A stretch of DNA of 64,000 nucleotides, from contig NZ_JHXI01000012.1 of assembly GCF_000621785.1 (NCBI RefSeq), positions 1 through 64,000 of the forward strand, in the 5' to 3' direction. Within the stretch, counting starts at the first letter, position 1; the number at the start of each line of letters is the position of its first letter. Source of the DNA: Ruminococcus flavefaciens ND2009 (GTDB lineage Bacteria; Bacillota; Clostridia; Oscillospirales; Ruminococcaceae). Made by a program: the position numbers and the translations under genes. The notes under the pieces were generated by a model. That model made no database searches. It worked only from the letters and a program-made list of their open reading frames with translations, and had not been told where the DNA came from. Of the stretch, positions 49,888 to 60,071 are shown piece by piece.

Positions 49888-51966
49888 ATGTCAAGAGATT
49901 GTTCACTTGAAAATACAAGAAATATCGGCATAATGGCCCACATTGACGCAGGTAAGACCACTACCACAGAGCGTATCCTTTTCTACACAGGTGTTAACCA
50001 CAAGATCGGTGAAACACACGAAGGTTCCGCTACTATGGACTGGATGGAGCAGGAGCAGGAGAGAGGTATCACTATCACCTCTGCTGCTACAACTTGCTAC
50101 TGGGCAGGCCACAGACTTAATATCATCGACACCCCCGGCCACGTTGACTTTACAGTTGAGGTTGAGCGTTCACTCCGTGTACTCGACGGCTCTGTAACAG
50201 TTCTCTGTGCTAAGGGCGGCGTTGAGCCCCAGTCTGAAACTGTTTGGAGACAGGCTGATAACTATAAGGTACCCCGTATGGCTTATGTAAATAAGATGGA
50301 CATCATGGGTGCCAACTTCTATCGTGTTATCGACATGATGAAGGACAGACTCAAGTGTAATGCTGTTCCGATCCAGCTCCCCATCGGCGCTGAGGACGAG
50401 TTCAGAGGCATCATCGACCTGGTTGAGATGAAGGCTTACATTTACACTAACGACCTCGGTACAGATATCAAGGTTGAGGATATCCCCGAGGATATGAAGG
50501 AACTTGCTCAGAAATACCACGATGAGATGGTTGAGCACGTTGCTGAGCAGGACGAGGCTCTCATGGAGAAGTACTTTGAAGAGGGCGAGCTCACACAGGA
50601 AGAGATCAAGACCTGCATCAGAAAGGCTACTATAGCTAACCACATGGTACCTGTTACCTGCGGTACTTCATATAAGAACAAGGGCGTTCAGAAGCTCCTC
50701 GATGCTATCATCGACTATATGCCTTCTCCCCTTGACGTTCCTGCTATCAAGGGTGTAAACCCCGAAACAGAGGCAGAGGAAGAAAGACCTTCCTCAGACG
50801 ACGAGCCCTTCTCAGCTCTCGCATTCAAGATCGCAACAGATCCCTTCGTTGGTAAGCTTGCGTTCTTCCGTGTATACTCAGGTGTCGTAAATCAGGGTGA
50901 TACAGTCCTCAACGCTACTAAGGACACCCGCGAGCGTTTCGGCCGTATCGTTCAGATGCACGCTAACCACAGAAAGGACCTGACAACAGTTTACTCAGGC
51001 GATATCGCTGCTGCTGTTGGTCTCAAGAACACCACTACAGGTGATACACTCTGTGATGAAAAGCACCCCATTATCCTCGAATCCATGGAATTCCCCGAGC
51101 CTGTTATCCAGCTCGCTATCGAGCCCAAGACAAAGGCTGGTCAGGAGAAGATGGGTATCGCTCTGGCAAAGCTTGCTGAAGAGGATCCTACCTTCAAGAC
51201 ATGGACTGACGAGGAAACAGGTCAGACTATCATCGCAGGTATGGGTGAGCTCCACCTTGACATTATCGTTGACCGTCTTCTCCGTGAGTTCAAGGTCGAG
51301 GCTAATGTTGGTGCTCCTCAGGTTGCATATAAGGAAACTATCAAGGGCAGCGCAGACATCGACTACAAGTACAAGAAGCAGTCCGGTGGTTCCGGTCAGT
51401 ACGGTCACGTTAAGATCCGTGTGTCTCCTAACGAGTCCGGTAAGGGCTATGAGTTCACCAACGCTGTTGTCGGCGGTTCTATCCCCAAGGAGTATATCCC
51501 TGCTGTTGACGCAGGTATCCAGGGCGCTATGAAGGCCGGTATCCTTGCAGGCTACGAAGTAGTTGACGTTAAGGTAGAGCTCTACGACGGATCATATCAC
51601 GAGGTCGACTCCTCTGAAATGGCATTCAAGATCGCAGGTTCTATCGCGTTCAAGGAAGCTCTCAAGCAGGCTAACGCAGTTCTCATGGAGCCTGTTATGA
51701 AGGTTGCAGTTATCGTTCCCGATGAGTATCTCGGAACAGTTATCGGTGACCTCAGCTCACGCCGTGGACAGATCCAGGGTCAGGAATCCAGATCCGGTTC
51801 TATCCAGGTAGACGCTCTCGTTCCACTTTCAGAAATGTTCGGTTACACAAGCGACCTCCGTTCAAATACTCAGGGTCGTGGACAGTACACAATGGAGCCC
51901 CACAGCTATGAGGAAGTTCCGAAGAGCATCGCTGAAAAGATCATGGCTAACAGAGCTAAGAACTAA
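49888..51966 (+). CDS. fusA: Elongation factor G
   Basis: A 692-residue translocase GTPase. GTP motifs: [14 protein letters not shown] (P-loop), [24 protein letters not shown]. Domains II-V follow in normal order and the length is typical. AAAGGAG precedes ATG. Third gene of the str operon; a hairpin without strong T-run lies between it and tuf. Confidence 0.98.
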   Translation: MSRDCSLENTRNIGIMAHIDAGKTTTTERILFYTGVNHKIGETHEGSATMDWMEQEQERGITITSAATTCYWAGHRLNIIDTPGHVDFTVEVERSLRVLDGSVTVLCAKGGVEPQSETVWRQADNYKVPRMAYVNKMDIMGANFYRVIDMMKDRLKCNAVPIQLPIGAEDEFRGIIDLVEMKAYIYTNDLGTDIKVEDIPEDMKELAQKYHDEMVEHVAEQDEALMEKYFEEGELTQEEIKTCIRKATIANHMVPVTCGTSYKNKGVQKLLDAIIDYMPSPLDVPAIKGVNPETEAEEERPSSDDEPFSALAFKIATDPFVGKLAFFRVYSGVVNQGDTVLNATKDTRERFGRIVQMHANHRKDLTTVYSGDIAAAVGLKNTTTGDTLCDEKHPIILESMEFPEPVIQLAIEPKTKAGQEKMGIALAKLAEEDPTFKTWTDEETGQTIIAGMGELHLDIIVDRLLREFKVEANVGAPQVAYKETIKGSADIDYKYKKQSGGSGQYGHVKIRVSPNESGKGYEFTNAVVGGSIPKEYIPAVDAGIQGAMKAGILAGYEVVDVKVELYDGSYHEVDSSEMAFKIAGSIAFKEALKQANAVLMEPVMKVAVIVPDEYLGTVIGDLSSRRGQIQGQESRSGSIQVDALVPLSEMFGYTSDLRSNTQGRGQYTMEPHSYEEVPKSIAEKIMANRAKN

Positions 51967-51975
51967 TTGCTATTT

Positions 51976-52012
51976 CCGCCCGTTTTATGCGGAAAACTGT
52001 GTGAAACGGGCA
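51976..52012 (+). terminator. Hairpin between fusA and tuf
   Basis: GCCCGTTT and AAACGGGC pair around an A-rich loop; only ATAATTT follows, so it may be a weak terminator or an RNA end-processing hairpin. Confidence 0.45.
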
Positions 52013-52060
52013 TAATTTACAAAATCATGTGATTCAGCTATAATTTTTTTACTGAAACAC

Positions 52061-52089
52061 TTGAATTTACCAAAATAATCTGGTATAAT
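52061..52089 (+). promoter_or_regulatory. SigA-type promoter of tuf
   Basis: TTGAAT (52061-52066) and TATAAT (52084-52089) are 17 bp apart, giving tuf its own start in addition to read-through. Confidence 0.75.
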
Positions 52090-52134
52090 AATATATACAG
52101 ATTTCTGAAATCTATTCTAAGGAGGAATTTCCCA

Positions 52135-53334
52135 ATGGCTAAGGCTAAATTTGAAAGAACCAAACCCCATGTAAACATTGGTACAATCGGACACGTTGAC
52201 CACGGTAAGACAACTCTTACTGCTGCTATCACAAAGACTCTCGCTCTGAAGGGTCAGGCTCAGTACGAGGCTTACGATATGATCGATAAGGCTCCCGAGG
52301 AGAGAGAGCGTGGTATCACAATCAATACAGCTCACGTTGAGTACGAGACAGACAAGCGTCACTACGCTCACGTTGACTGCCCCGGTCACGCTGACTACGT
52401 TAAGAACATGATCACAGGTGCTGCTCAGATGGATGGTGCTATCCTCGTTGTTGCTGCTTCTGATGGTCCTATGGCTCAGACAAGAGAGCACATCCTTCTC
52501 GCTCGTCAGGTTGGCGTTCCTGCAATCGTTGTATTCATGAACAAGGCTGATCAGGTTGACGATGAGGAGCTCCTCGAGCTCGTTGAGATGGACATCCGTG
52601 ACCTTCTCACAAGCTACGATTTCCCCGGCGACGATACACCTATCATCAAGGGCTCTGCTCTTGCAGCTCTTAACGCTCCTGATGATCTCAGCGATCCCGC
52701 TTACAAGCCCATCCTCGACCTCATGGATGCTGTTGATGAGTACATCCCCAGCCCTGAGAGAGACGATGCTAAGCCTTTCCTTATGCCTATCGAGGATACT
52801 ATGACAATTTCCGGTCGTGGTACTGTTGTTACAGGTAGAGTAGAGCGTGGAAAGCTCAACGTTAACGAGCCTGTTGAGATCGTTGGTCTTTCTGACGAGA
52901 AGCTCAACACAGTTGTTACAGGTCTTGAAATGTTCAGAAAGACTCTTGACTTCTGTGAGGCTGGTGATAACGTTGGTGCTCTTCTCCGTGGTATCACAAG
53001 AGATCAGGTTGAGCGTGGACAGGTTCTCTGTAAGCCCGGCTCAATTCATCCCCACACAAAGTTCAGCGGTCAGGTTTACGTACTGAAGAAGGAAGAGGGC
53101 GGACGTCATACTCCTTTCTTCAACAACTACAGACCTCAGTTCTACTTCAGAACAACTGACGTTACAGGCGTTGTTACACTTCCCGCAGACAAGGAAATGT
53201 GTATGCCCGGCGATAACGTTGCTATGGACGTTGAGCTCATCACTCCTATCGCTATCGAAGAAGGACTCCGTTTCGCTATCCGTGAGGGTGGTAGAACAGT
53301 TGGTTCAGGCGTTGTTACAAAGATCAACGAATAA
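52135..53334 (+). CDS. tuf: Elongation factor Tu
   Basis: A 399-residue GTPase that brings aminoacyl-tRNA to the ribosome. GTP motifs: [43 protein letters not shown]. Domains II and III follow. GGAGG lies upstream. Last gene of the str block, with its own promoter and a strong terminator. Confidence 0.98.
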   Translation: MAKAKFERTKPHVNIGTIGHVDHGKTTLTAAITKTLALKGQAQYEAYDMIDKAPEERERGITINTAHVEYETDKRHYAHVDCPGHADYVKNMITGAAQMDGAILVVAASDGPMAQTREHILLARQVGVPAIVVFMNKADQVDDEELLELVEMDIRDLLTSYDFPGDDTPIIKGSALAALNAPDDLSDPAYKPILDLMDAVDEYIPSPERDDAKPFLMPIEDTMTISGRGTVVTGRVERGKLNVNEPVEIVGLSDEKLNTVVTGLEMFRKTLDFCEAGDNVGALLRGITRDQVERGQVLCKPGSIHPHTKFSGQVYVLKKEEGGRHTPFFNNYRPQFYFRTTDVTGVVTLPADKEMCMPGDNVAMDVELITPIAIEEGLRFAIREGGRTVGSGVVTKINE

Positions 53335-53362
53335 TTCTTGATTTTTTAATAATAACGACTTC

Positions 53363-53396
53363 AGGCGGTCGTGCTTCCGGCATGACCGCCTTTTTA
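53363..53396 (+). terminator. Terminator after tuf
   Basis: AGGCGGTC and GACCGCCT pair around a loop that is itself complementary, with five T following. Confidence 0.88.
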
Positions 53397-53442
53397 CATA
53401 ATAAACATCGTTATAAATTAAACAAAAGGCAGGGTAAACATT

Positions 53443-54354
53443 ATGGAATATATTATCCAGACCCAGAAGCTTTGCAAGCAGTACGGTAAATTCAAAGCCC
53501 TGAACGACCTTACTCTCAATGTGCCCAAGGGCTCTATCTATGGTATGGTCGGAAGGAACGGTGCGGGTAAAACTACCCTTATCCGTATAATTACAGGACT
53601 TAATAATCCTTCATCAGGTGAATTTACACTCTTCGGCGTGAAGAACAATGACAGCAAGCTTCTTGAGGTTCGCAGAAAAATGGGCGCAGTTGTTGAAACA
53701 CCTTCTCTCCACCCGAATATGACAGCAAGGGATAACCTTATCCAGCAGACTAAGGCACTCGGTATCTCTGATGAAAAGATCGATGATGTACTTAAGCTTG
53801 TCGGCCTTGCTGATACAGGAAACAAAAAAGCAAAGAATTTCTCTCTCGGTATGAGACAGAGACTGGGCATTGCCTTTTCTCTCGTGGGCGATCCCGAGTT
53901 TCTCGTCCTTGACGAACCTATAAACGGTCTTGATCCTCAGGGTATCATGGAGGTAAGAGAAATGCTCATCAAGCTCAATAAGGAGAAGGGCATTACTATC
54001 CTTATCTCAAGCCATATCCTCGACGAGCTCTCGCGTCTTGCCACTCATTACGGTTTTATAGAGCGGGGACGCGTTATCAAGGAAATGAGCGCGGAGGAGC
54101 TGGACAAGACCTGCCGCACTTCTATCCATGTAAATGTAAACGATACGGCTATTCTTGCCGAAGTTCTCAATGGCATGGGCGCTGAGTACAGACTCTATTC
54201 TCCCAATGAGGCGGATATTTTCACTCCTATGCAGGTAACTCCGCTGGTTCTTGCTCTCAATGAGAAGAACTGTTTCGTTAATTCCATGACCGAGCGCCAC
54301 GAGAGCCTCGAATCATACTTCATGGGTCTTGTAGGAGGTGTTCATAATGGTTAA
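53443..54354 (+). CDS. ABC transporter ATP-binding protein
   Basis: A 303-residue ATPase. Walker A is GRNGAGKTT, the signature is FSLGMRQRLGIAFSL, Walker B is LVLDEPINGLDP and the H-loop is ISSHILDEL. The C-terminal extension and sequence style fit the bacitracin or lantibiotic self-protection type, which works with a six-helix permease. It overlaps the permease gene by 8 bases. No two-component sensor is adjacent. Confidence 0.92.
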   Translation: MEYIIQTQKLCKQYGKFKALNDLTLNVPKGSIYGMVGRNGAGKTTLIRIITGLNNPSSGEFTLFGVKNNDSKLLEVRRKMGAVVETPSLHPNMTARDNLIQQTKALGISDEKIDDVLKLVGLADTGNKKAKNFSLGMRQRLGIAFSLVGDPEFLVLDEPINGLDPQGIMEVREMLIKLNKEKGITILISSHILDELSRLATHYGFIERGRVIKEMSAEELDKTCRTSIHVNVNDTAILAEVLNGMGAEYRLYSPNEADIFTPMQVTPLVLALNEKNCFVNSMTERHESLESYFMGLVGGVHNG

Positions 54355-55144
54355 TCTTCTTGCTGAGGGTTACAGACGACTTTTCAAAGGTAAGAGATTT
54401 TATATCGTTCTTATAGTTATCATCGGCATTGCACTGCTTTTCACGTTCCTTTACTATCTTCTGAATAAGATTCTGTTCAATTTTGAATCAGATGCTCTTA
54501 GTGAGGCTGATATTCAGGAGCTTTCAAATCTCAAGTATACTGCGGATTCGCTCATGTTTGCCATGAAGGGCGATATGCCGCTGCTCATCGGTATTACAGC
54601 AGGTATGCTCATCGTACAGGACTTCAGAAACAATACGATCAGAAACAAGATCATCATCGGCCATTCAAGAACAAACATCTATCTGGCAAACTTTATCGTT
54701 TCAGAGTCTGTAATGCTTATATATGAGCTTGCATACTTTGTAGTTGCTCTGATCGCAGGCGGTATAGTTCTGGGCTTTGATCAGTTCCCGTCTGGTGGTA
54801 TAATAGGTGTTCTGTTTATGACACTTGCTATACAGATGGCAATAACTTCTTTGATCGTATTCTTCTGTAACACCATGAAGAATGTGGGCGGCTTTGTGCT
54901 TTCCATTACCATGACATATATAGTAAGTATTTTCTCTATCGCAATGGCACTTCTTAACAAGTACCCCAAGGCTCAGGAGCTGGTGGGGGATATCATTCCT
55001 ACTCTTCAGATGAATAAGCTGATAAATGTTCAGGAGTATGTTGTACCGGACAATGCTCCGAGAATGATAGTGTTTATGTTTGCTATTACGATCATATCTA
55101 CAATAAGCGGTATCCTTCTCTTCAGAAAGGCTGACCTCAAGTAA
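54347..55144 (+). CDS. ABC transporter permease (ABC-2 type)
   Basis: A 265-residue membrane protein with about six helices and an early short charged N-terminus (MVNLLAEGYRRLFKGKRFY), as in permeases of peptide-antibiotic resistance pumps. VQDFRNNTIRNKIIIGHSR is the typical coupling loop. ATG at 54347 is 6 bases after GGAGGTG and was chosen over GTG at 54338, which overlaps that site. A strong terminator follows. Confidence 0.85.
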   Translation: MVNLLAEGYRRLFKGKRFYIVLIVIIGIALLFTFLYYLLNKILFNFESDALSEADIQELSNLKYTADSLMFAMKGDMPLLIGITAGMLIVQDFRNNTIRNKIIIGHSRTNIYLANFIVSESVMLIYELAYFVVALIAGGIVLGFDQFPSGGIIGVLFMTLAIQMAITSLIVFFCNTMKNVGGFVLSITMTYIVSIFSIAMALLNKYPKAQELVGDIIPTLQMNKLINVQEYVVPDNAPRMIVFMFAITIISTISGILLFRKADLK

Positions 55145-55149
55145 ATACG

Positions 55150-55176
55150 AAAAGCTCCCCGAGGGGAGCTTTTTTA
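55150..55176 (+). terminator. Terminator after the ABC transporter
   Basis: AAAGCTCCCC and GGGGAGCTTT form a stem with a tiny loop and T-run. Confidence 0.9.
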
Positions 55177-55205
55177 TTGACTATTTTTTCAAATAAAGCT
55201 ATAAT
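55177..55205 (+). promoter_or_regulatory. SigA-type promoter of the HEPN-like gene
   Basis: TTGACT (55177-55182) and TATAAT (55200-55205) are 17 bp apart; the -35 box directly abuts the upstream terminator. Confidence 0.75.
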
Positions 55206-55253
55206 GTAAGTAATAATAGTCTATAGTTAGTCATTGGAATTGGGGGAAAGGAT

Positions 55254-55739
55254 ATGCAAGAGCTTAATTTAGATTTCTTAGAACTATATAAGAGCGTTGA
55301 TAAATTCCTTAAAGATGCTTATTCAACTTCAAACGGAGTATCGGAATACATACGCCAAATGGAGATAAATAATTCTGACGGAAAAAGGTGTATCCATTCA
55401 TGGAGTTATGATTATGAAAAGTTGAAACATATCCGTTGGGTAAGAAATCAGCTTGCTCATGAAGTAGGGTATGATTCTGATATTTGTGAACCGGACGATT
55501 TTTATTGGCTGAAGAAGTTTTATGATAACCTGTTTTCATCAAAAGATCCGTTGGCTATGCTTAGAACAGCAGAGCAGCATTCTAAGAAGCACCAGCCGGT
55601 AACTACTCAGAAAACACAAATGACAGTTGAGAAAGCAGAACCCCAGTATAACTATTATCCCTTTAATTCACCGAAACAAGTTATAAAAAAGCGGAAAAGT
55701 TTGTTTCAGATCATTAAGGATTTCTTTTTAGGTGCGTAG
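55254..55739 (+). CDS. HEPN-like protein with RNxxxH motif
   Basis: A 161-residue AT-rich gene. The helical N-terminal part contains WVRNQLAHE (R64 to H69), which fits the Rx4-6H motif of HEPN domains with the preferred asparagine after arginine; many HEPN proteins are RNases in toxin and defence systems. The C-terminal third is disordered and basic, ending in a hydrophobic helix (SLFQIIKDFFLGA) that may touch the membrane. It stands alone between the ABC transporter and the convergent asnB gene, with no visible antitoxin partner. Base use is unlike its neighbours, which may mean recent arrival. Confidence 0.7.
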   Translation: MQELNLDFLELYKSVDKFLKDAYSTSNGVSEYIRQMEINNSDGKRCIHSWSYDYEKLKHIRWVRNQLAHEVGYDSDICEPDDFYWLKKFYDNLFSSKDPLAMLRTAEQHSKKHQPVTTQKTQMTVEKAEPQYNYYPFNSPKQVIKKRKSLFQIIKDFFLGA

Positions 55740-55745
55740 TTATGT

Positions 55746-57560
55746 TTATAAGAGCTTTATGTCAAACCGCTCCAGCCAGTAGTTCAGCTGGAGGAAATAG
55801 GCGATAGTCTGGGGCAGGTTCATGAGCTGACCGTACCACTGTACATGGTCTTCATGGGCGAGGAGCCGTTCAAGCTCCTCAGGCTTAACAAGCTCCGTGA
55901 GCCTGCCGCCCTCCTTCAGCACATTTCGCAGCTTAGCCGTAACTATGTCAAGAAATACGGGATCATGAGTCTTGGGGTAGGGGCTTTTCTTCCGCCACAG
56001 CACCTTCTCGGGGAGCCATTCCTTCATGGCTTCCCGGAGAAGCCCCTTTTCCCTGCCCTTGTAGTCCTTGTACTCCCAGGGCACGTTGTAGAGGTACTCG
56101 GCTATGCGGTAGTCGCAGAAGGGGACTCTCACCTCCAGCCCGCTGTACATGGACATTCTGTCCTTGCGGTCAAGAAGGGTCTGCATGAACCAGTGAAAGT
56201 TGAGCTGTGTCATCTCCCTCATGCGGTACTCAAGGGGACTGTCCTCAGGCAGCTTCATGGCGTAGTCTGCGGTATTCCGGTAGGCGGAGTAGACATAGTC
56301 CGCGGCGTCTATCTCACGGGCGTACCTGTGGCAGAGAAAGCGGCTGCGGTAGTCGGTGCTCTGCGCCCAGGGGAAGCCGTCGGTCATGCGTATATCCTCG
56401 TCCCTGTACCAGGGATAGCCTCCGAATATCTCGTCGGCACACTCTCCCGAAAGGGCGACGGTGCCGTATTTTTTTATCTCACGGCAGAACAGCAGCATGG
56501 AGGCGTCCACATCAGCCATTCCGGGAAGTCCACGAGCTTCCACCGCATCATCGAGAGCGCCGGCGAGGTCGGCGGTGTCGATGACGATGTTATGGTGGTC
56601 TGTGCCCAGATATTCCGCCATGCAGGCGATGTACTCAGGGTCGCTGTCGGGCTGGAAATGGCTGCTGCGGAAGTATTTTTCGTTGTTGCGGTAGTCCACG
56701 GACAGGGTGGTGAGCTGTCTGCCCTGTTTTTTCAGCTCCGCGGCTGCCACGGAGGAGATAAGGCTGGAGTCAAGACCTCCCGACAGGAAGGTGCACACAG
56801 GCACATCTGAGACCAGCTGACGGCGTATGGAGTCAATCACAAGCTCGCGGACGTGTTCGGCGGTGTCCTCAAAGGTCTCGCGGAGCTCATAGGCGCGAAG
56901 CCGCCAGTACTCCCACAGCTCCGGTCCCTCGGCGGTGTAGTATCCGCACCAGCCCGGCTTTACCTCCTTTACGCCGCGGATAACTCCGCAGCCCATAGTA
57001 CGCCCGGGCGCCATGAGGAGAAGCTCCGCCGCTCCCTCTGCATCTATCTCATGGGGAACAAGAGGGTGCTCCAGCAGGGCGGGGAGCTCCGAGGCGAAGA
57101 TGAGCCTTGTGCCCGTATCATAGTAAAACAGGGGCTTCACGCCTATCCTGTCACGGGCAAGGAACAGGCGGTGGTCCTCTCCGTCCCAGACTGCAAGGGC
57201 GAAAATGCCGTTGAACCTGTCAACGCAGGAGCTGCCCCATTTTATGTAGCTTTTCAGAACTACCTCGGTGTCGGAATGAGTGGTGAAGCCGAAGTCCTCG
57301 GCAAGTTCACGGCGGAGCTCTTCGGTGTTGTAGAGCTCACCGTTGTAGACTATGGTGTACCGCCCGAAGCTCATGGGCTGTCTGCCGCCGTCTATGTCGA
57401 TGACCGCCAGACGGGTGTGGATAAGGGCAGCCTCCCGTTTCAGCACCATGCCTCTCTGGTCGGGGCCCCTCCGCAGTAAGGCGTGCTGCATTTTTTCGTA
57501 TATCTTCATGTCCTCGCGCATATCCTCGATGAAGCTGACAGCTCCCGCAATTCCGCACAT
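55746..57560 (-). CDS. asnB: Asparagine synthase (glutamine-hydrolysing)
   Basis: A 604-residue enzyme. The N-terminal MCGIAGAV supplies the catalytic cysteine of a class II glutaminase; VYNGELYNTEELR and HSDTEV follow. The synthetase domain has the ATP pyrophosphatase loop TFLSGGLDSSLIS near residue 258 and ECADEIFGGYPWY. It makes asparagine from aspartate, glutamine and ATP. GGAGGAGAG lies upstream. The upstream gap holds a chain of three hairpins. Confidence 0.96.
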   Translation of the reverse strand: MCGIAGAVSFIEDMREDMKIYEKMQHALLRRGPDQRGMVLKREAALIHTRLAVIDIDGGRQPMSFGRYTIVYNGELYNTEELRRELAEDFGFTTHSDTEVVLKSYIKWGSSCVDRFNGIFALAVWDGEDHRLFLARDRIGVKPLFYYDTGTRLIFASELPALLEHPLVPHEIDAEGAAELLLMAPGRTMGCGVIRGVKEVKPGWCGYYTAEGPELWEYWRLRAYELRETFEDTAEHVRELVIDSIRRQLVSDVPVCTFLSGGLDSSLISSVAAAELKKQGRQLTTLSVDYRNNEKYFRSSHFQPDSDPEYIACMAEYLGTDHHNIVIDTADLAGALDDAVEARGLPGMADVDASMLLFCREIKKYGTVALSGECADEIFGGYPWYRDEDIRMTDGFPWAQSTDYRSRFLCHRYAREIDAADYVYSAYRNTADYAMKLPEDSPLEYRMREMTQLNFHWFMQTLLDRKDRMSMYSGLEVRVPFCDYRIAEYLYNVPWEYKDYKGREKGLLREAMKEWLPEKVLWRKKSPYPKTHDPVFLDIVTAKLRNVLKEGGRLTELVKPEELERLLAHEDHVQWYGQLMNLPQTIAYFLQLNYWLERFDIKLL

Positions 57561-57604
57561 ATCTCTCCTCCGCCGCTTTTCGGCATACGGTACGCCGTTT
57601 TATC

Positions 57605-57677
57605 AGGGGCTCTGCCCCTGCCCCTGCACGAGGCTGTCTGCCTCGTGGCTCCGACCAAAGGAACACAGTCCCTTTGG
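57605..57677. repeat. Three consecutive small hairpins
   Basis: AGGGGC-TCT-GCCCCT (57605-57619), CGAGGC-TGTCT-GCCTCG (57629-57645), and CCAAAGG with CCTTTGG (57655-57677) lie in series. This chain resembles intergenic hairpin modules seen in many Clostridia genomes. Confidence 0.6.
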
Positions 57678-57727
57678 AATCCCCTTCATGGGGTCAGCAG
57701 CTTTTACAGGTTCCGACTTCATTATAT

Positions 57728-57757
57728 GAAAAAGACCTCCGCTTGGTTACGGAGGTC
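57728..57757 (-). terminator. Terminator of cca-pflA
   Basis: On the minus strand AGACCTCCG and CGGAGGTCT pair around TAACCAAG and are followed by a T-run. Confidence 0.88.
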
Positions 57758-57768
57758 TCTGTGTTTAT

Positions 57769-58512
57769 TCACTTCTGCTTGCGGAGTCCCGACTTTATGC
57801 CGTCCATGATGATGTCGCGGGCTTTTATGGCTTCCTCCTTGGTAAGGGGAGGAGTATCGCCCAGGGGGTATTCAAGCTCCAGCTCGGCGTATTTTGGCTT
57901 CGCCATATCATGATAGGGGAGCACGTCCAGCGCCTTGATATTGCTGAGAGTGGAGAGAAACTCCCCCAGCGCAAAAAGCTCCTCATATTTGTCGGTTATC
58001 CCGGGGACTACCACATGGCGTATCCACACGGGTATGCCCAACTCGCGGATATGCTCCGCAAAGGCAAGTATATTGCGGTTTCCCTTGCCCGTCAGCTTCC
58101 TGTGCTCCTCATCGTCTATGTGCTTTATGTCAAGCATGACCAGGTCGGTGTACTTCAGGGCTTCGTCTATCTTTTCGTGGTGGGCAGGGTCATATACTCC
58201 TGCGGAGGTATCAAGGCAGGTGTGGACGCCCTTGCTCTTTGCCAGTGCAAACAGCTCCGCCAGAAACTCGGGCTGTGCCAGCGGCTCGCCGCCTGTAGCG
58301 GTTATTCCGCCTGATTTCAGGAACTCCTTATAAGAGTCATACTCCTTCATGAGCTCCTCTGCCGTCACCTCTCTGCCGCCTGAAAAGTCCCAGGTATCGG
58401 GATTGTGGCAGTATTTACACCTCAGCGGACAACCCTGAAAGAATACCACGAAGCGGACTCCCGGTCCGTCTACTGTTCCGAAGCTTTCCGTTGAATGTAT
58501 GCGACCTTTCAT
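57769..58512 (-). CDS. pflA: Pyruvate formate-lyase activating enzyme
   Basis: A 247-residue radical SAM enzyme that makes the glycyl radical on pyruvate formate-lyase. The motif is CPLRCKYC with the typical CHNPDTW after it; ESFGTVDGPGVRFVVF at the start and GGEPLAQPEF bind SAM. ATG at 58512 follows AGAGGTG; an in-frame GTG at 58521 overlaps that site. Its start overlaps the cca stop (ATGA). No pflB is in the window, so the pair is split or lies elsewhere. Confidence 0.95.
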   Translation of the reverse strand: MKGRIHSTESFGTVDGPGVRFVVFFQGCPLRCKYCHNPDTWDFSGGREVTAEELMKEYDSYKEFLKSGGITATGGEPLAQPEFLAELFALAKSKGVHTCLDTSAGVYDPAHHEKIDEALKYTDLVMLDIKHIDDEEHRKLTGKGNRNILAFAEHIRELGIPVWIRHVVVPGITDKYEELFALGEFLSTLSNIKALDVLPYHDMAKPKYAELELEYPLGDTPPLTKEEAIKARDIIMDGIKSGLRKQK

Positions 58513-59834
58513 CTGCTGCACCTCTGTCTCATGTATTCTGTGAGAGTGCGCTTGTCATTGGGCAGGCGCTCCTCCATTACAAGCTCAAGGAGCTCGTCAA
58601 GGGTGGAACCTATCTCCTCGCCCTTGAGTCCGAGAGCCATAAGGTCGGTGCCTTTGAGGGCAAGTCCCTTTATGCTGCGGCACTCGTTGTTCGCTATCAT
58701 TTCACGTCCCATTTCAATGTAGCTGTCAAAAACGTGGTTCTCGTCAGCTACAAAGGGATTTTTCGCCGAGTTATCGCACTTTTTCAGCTCCATGAGCTTA
58801 AAGAAGAGCTTGTCGCCCATAACAGACAGCATTTTCTTAACATCTATCCTGTTTTTCAGCTTCTTGCTGTGGTTGGCTATGAGCTTTACGGTGTCGGCGA
58901 TGGTACGGTTATCGTAGCGGAGCCGTTTCATTATGGTCTCGGTCATTTCCGCTCCCACGCGGTCATGCTGCTTGAAATGACCTCTGCCTGTCTCGTCTAG
59001 CTTCATGCAGGGGGGCTTGCCTATATCGTGGAAGAAAAGAGCCCTGCGCAGGAACAGGTCCTCCTGCGGAGCGGCAGCCATGGCGCGGATTATGTGCTCC
59101 CAGACCGTGTACTTATGATAGGGGGAGCGCTGGTCAAGTCCGATACAGGGCTTGAATTCGGAAATTATGGAGGTTATGACATTGCTGTACTCCATAAGCA
59201 CCTCCACGGCGTTACTGCCGCAGATAAGCTTGTCAAGCTCCTCGCGCAGTCGCTCGCGGGAAATATCCCTGAGCTGAGGGTGCATATCGTAAATGGCGCG
59301 GGCTGTTCTTATATCAATGCGAAATCCAAGCTGTGAGGAGAAGCGGACTGCCCTCATTATGCGGAGAGCGTCCTCTGCAAAGCGCTGCTCGGGAGCGCCT
59401 ACACAGCGGATAATGCGGTTTTCTATGTCATTTATTCCACCGAAGGGGTCCACGATATTGCCATTTCTGTCCATGGCAATGGCGTTCATGGTGAAGTCGC
59501 GGCGCGCCAGGTCATCAGTTATATCCGTGGTGAACTCCACGGTGTCGGGACGGCGGTGGTCGGAGTACTTCCCGTCGATGCGGTAGGTGGTTATCTCATA
59601 GGGGGTATCGCCGCAGATAACGGTGACAGTGCCGTGCTGTATACCCGTGGGTATGACCTTGTATCCGCGGAAGACCTCGGTTATCTGCTGTGGGAGGGCG
59701 TTGGTGGTGATGTCGGTGTCGTGTATCTCCCTGCCCATTATACTGTCGCGGACGCAGCCGCCTACCATATATGCTTCAAAGCCGTTTTTTTCAAGCTCAG
59801 AGAGTATTTTACCGGTATTCATGTCAAGCTCCAT
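58509..59834 (-). CDS. cca: CCA tRNA nucleotidyltransferase with HD domain
   Basis: A 441-residue enzyme that adds or repairs the tRNA CCA end. The catalytic head has MVGGCVRDSIMGREIHDTDITT (from about residue 22), RRDFTMNAIAMD and EDALRIMRAVRF. A C-terminal HD domain with FFHDIGKP (near residue 267) and an H...D pattern suggests phosphohydrolase activity as well. AAAGGAGG precedes ATG. It forms an operon with pflA, which it overlaps. Confidence 0.95.
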   Translation of the reverse strand: MELDMNTGKILSELEKNGFEAYMVGGCVRDSIMGREIHDTDITTNALPQQITEVFRGYKVIPTGIQHGTVTVICGDTPYEITTYRIDGKYSDHRRPDTVEFTTDITDDLARRDFTMNAIAMDRNGNIVDPFGGINDIENRIIRCVGAPEQRFAEDALRIMRAVRFSSQLGFRIDIRTARAIYDMHPQLRDISRERLREELDKLICGSNAVEVLMEYSNVITSIISEFKPCIGLDQRSPYHKYTVWEHIIRAMAAAPQEDLFLRRALFFHDIGKPPCMKLDETGRGHFKQHDRVGAEMTETIMKRLRYDNRTIADTVKLIANHSKKLKNRIDVKKMLSVMGDKLFFKLMELKKCDNSAKNPFVADENHVFDSYIEMGREMIANNECRSIKGLALKGTDLMALGLKGEEIGSTLDELLELVMEERLPNDKRTLTEYMRQRCSR

Positions 59835-59994
59835 GCAGCTGCCTCCTTTCGTTAATGTTTCACCTTGCGGCTGTCATATCTATTATACAACAAATCGACT
59901 TTTTTTGCAAGCTGTGAGGGGAGAGCGGTCCAAAGCCTGAGCTCAGGGTCGGACTGAGAGCGTCAAAGAGCGGTGTTCCCGGAAATGTCCGTGT

Positions 59995-60036
59995 AAAAAA
60001 GCCGAATTACAGGGACGCCCGACGGACGTCCCTGAC
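59995..60036 (-). terminator. Terminator of the glutathione peroxidase gene
   Basis: On the minus strand AGGGACGTCC and GGGCGTCCCT form a stem; a T-run follows after about 13 bases, so the geometry is not perfect. Confidence 0.5.
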
Positions 60037-60071
60037 CGCTTTCATATTCAGGCATAGCTTCAGCTAAGCTC

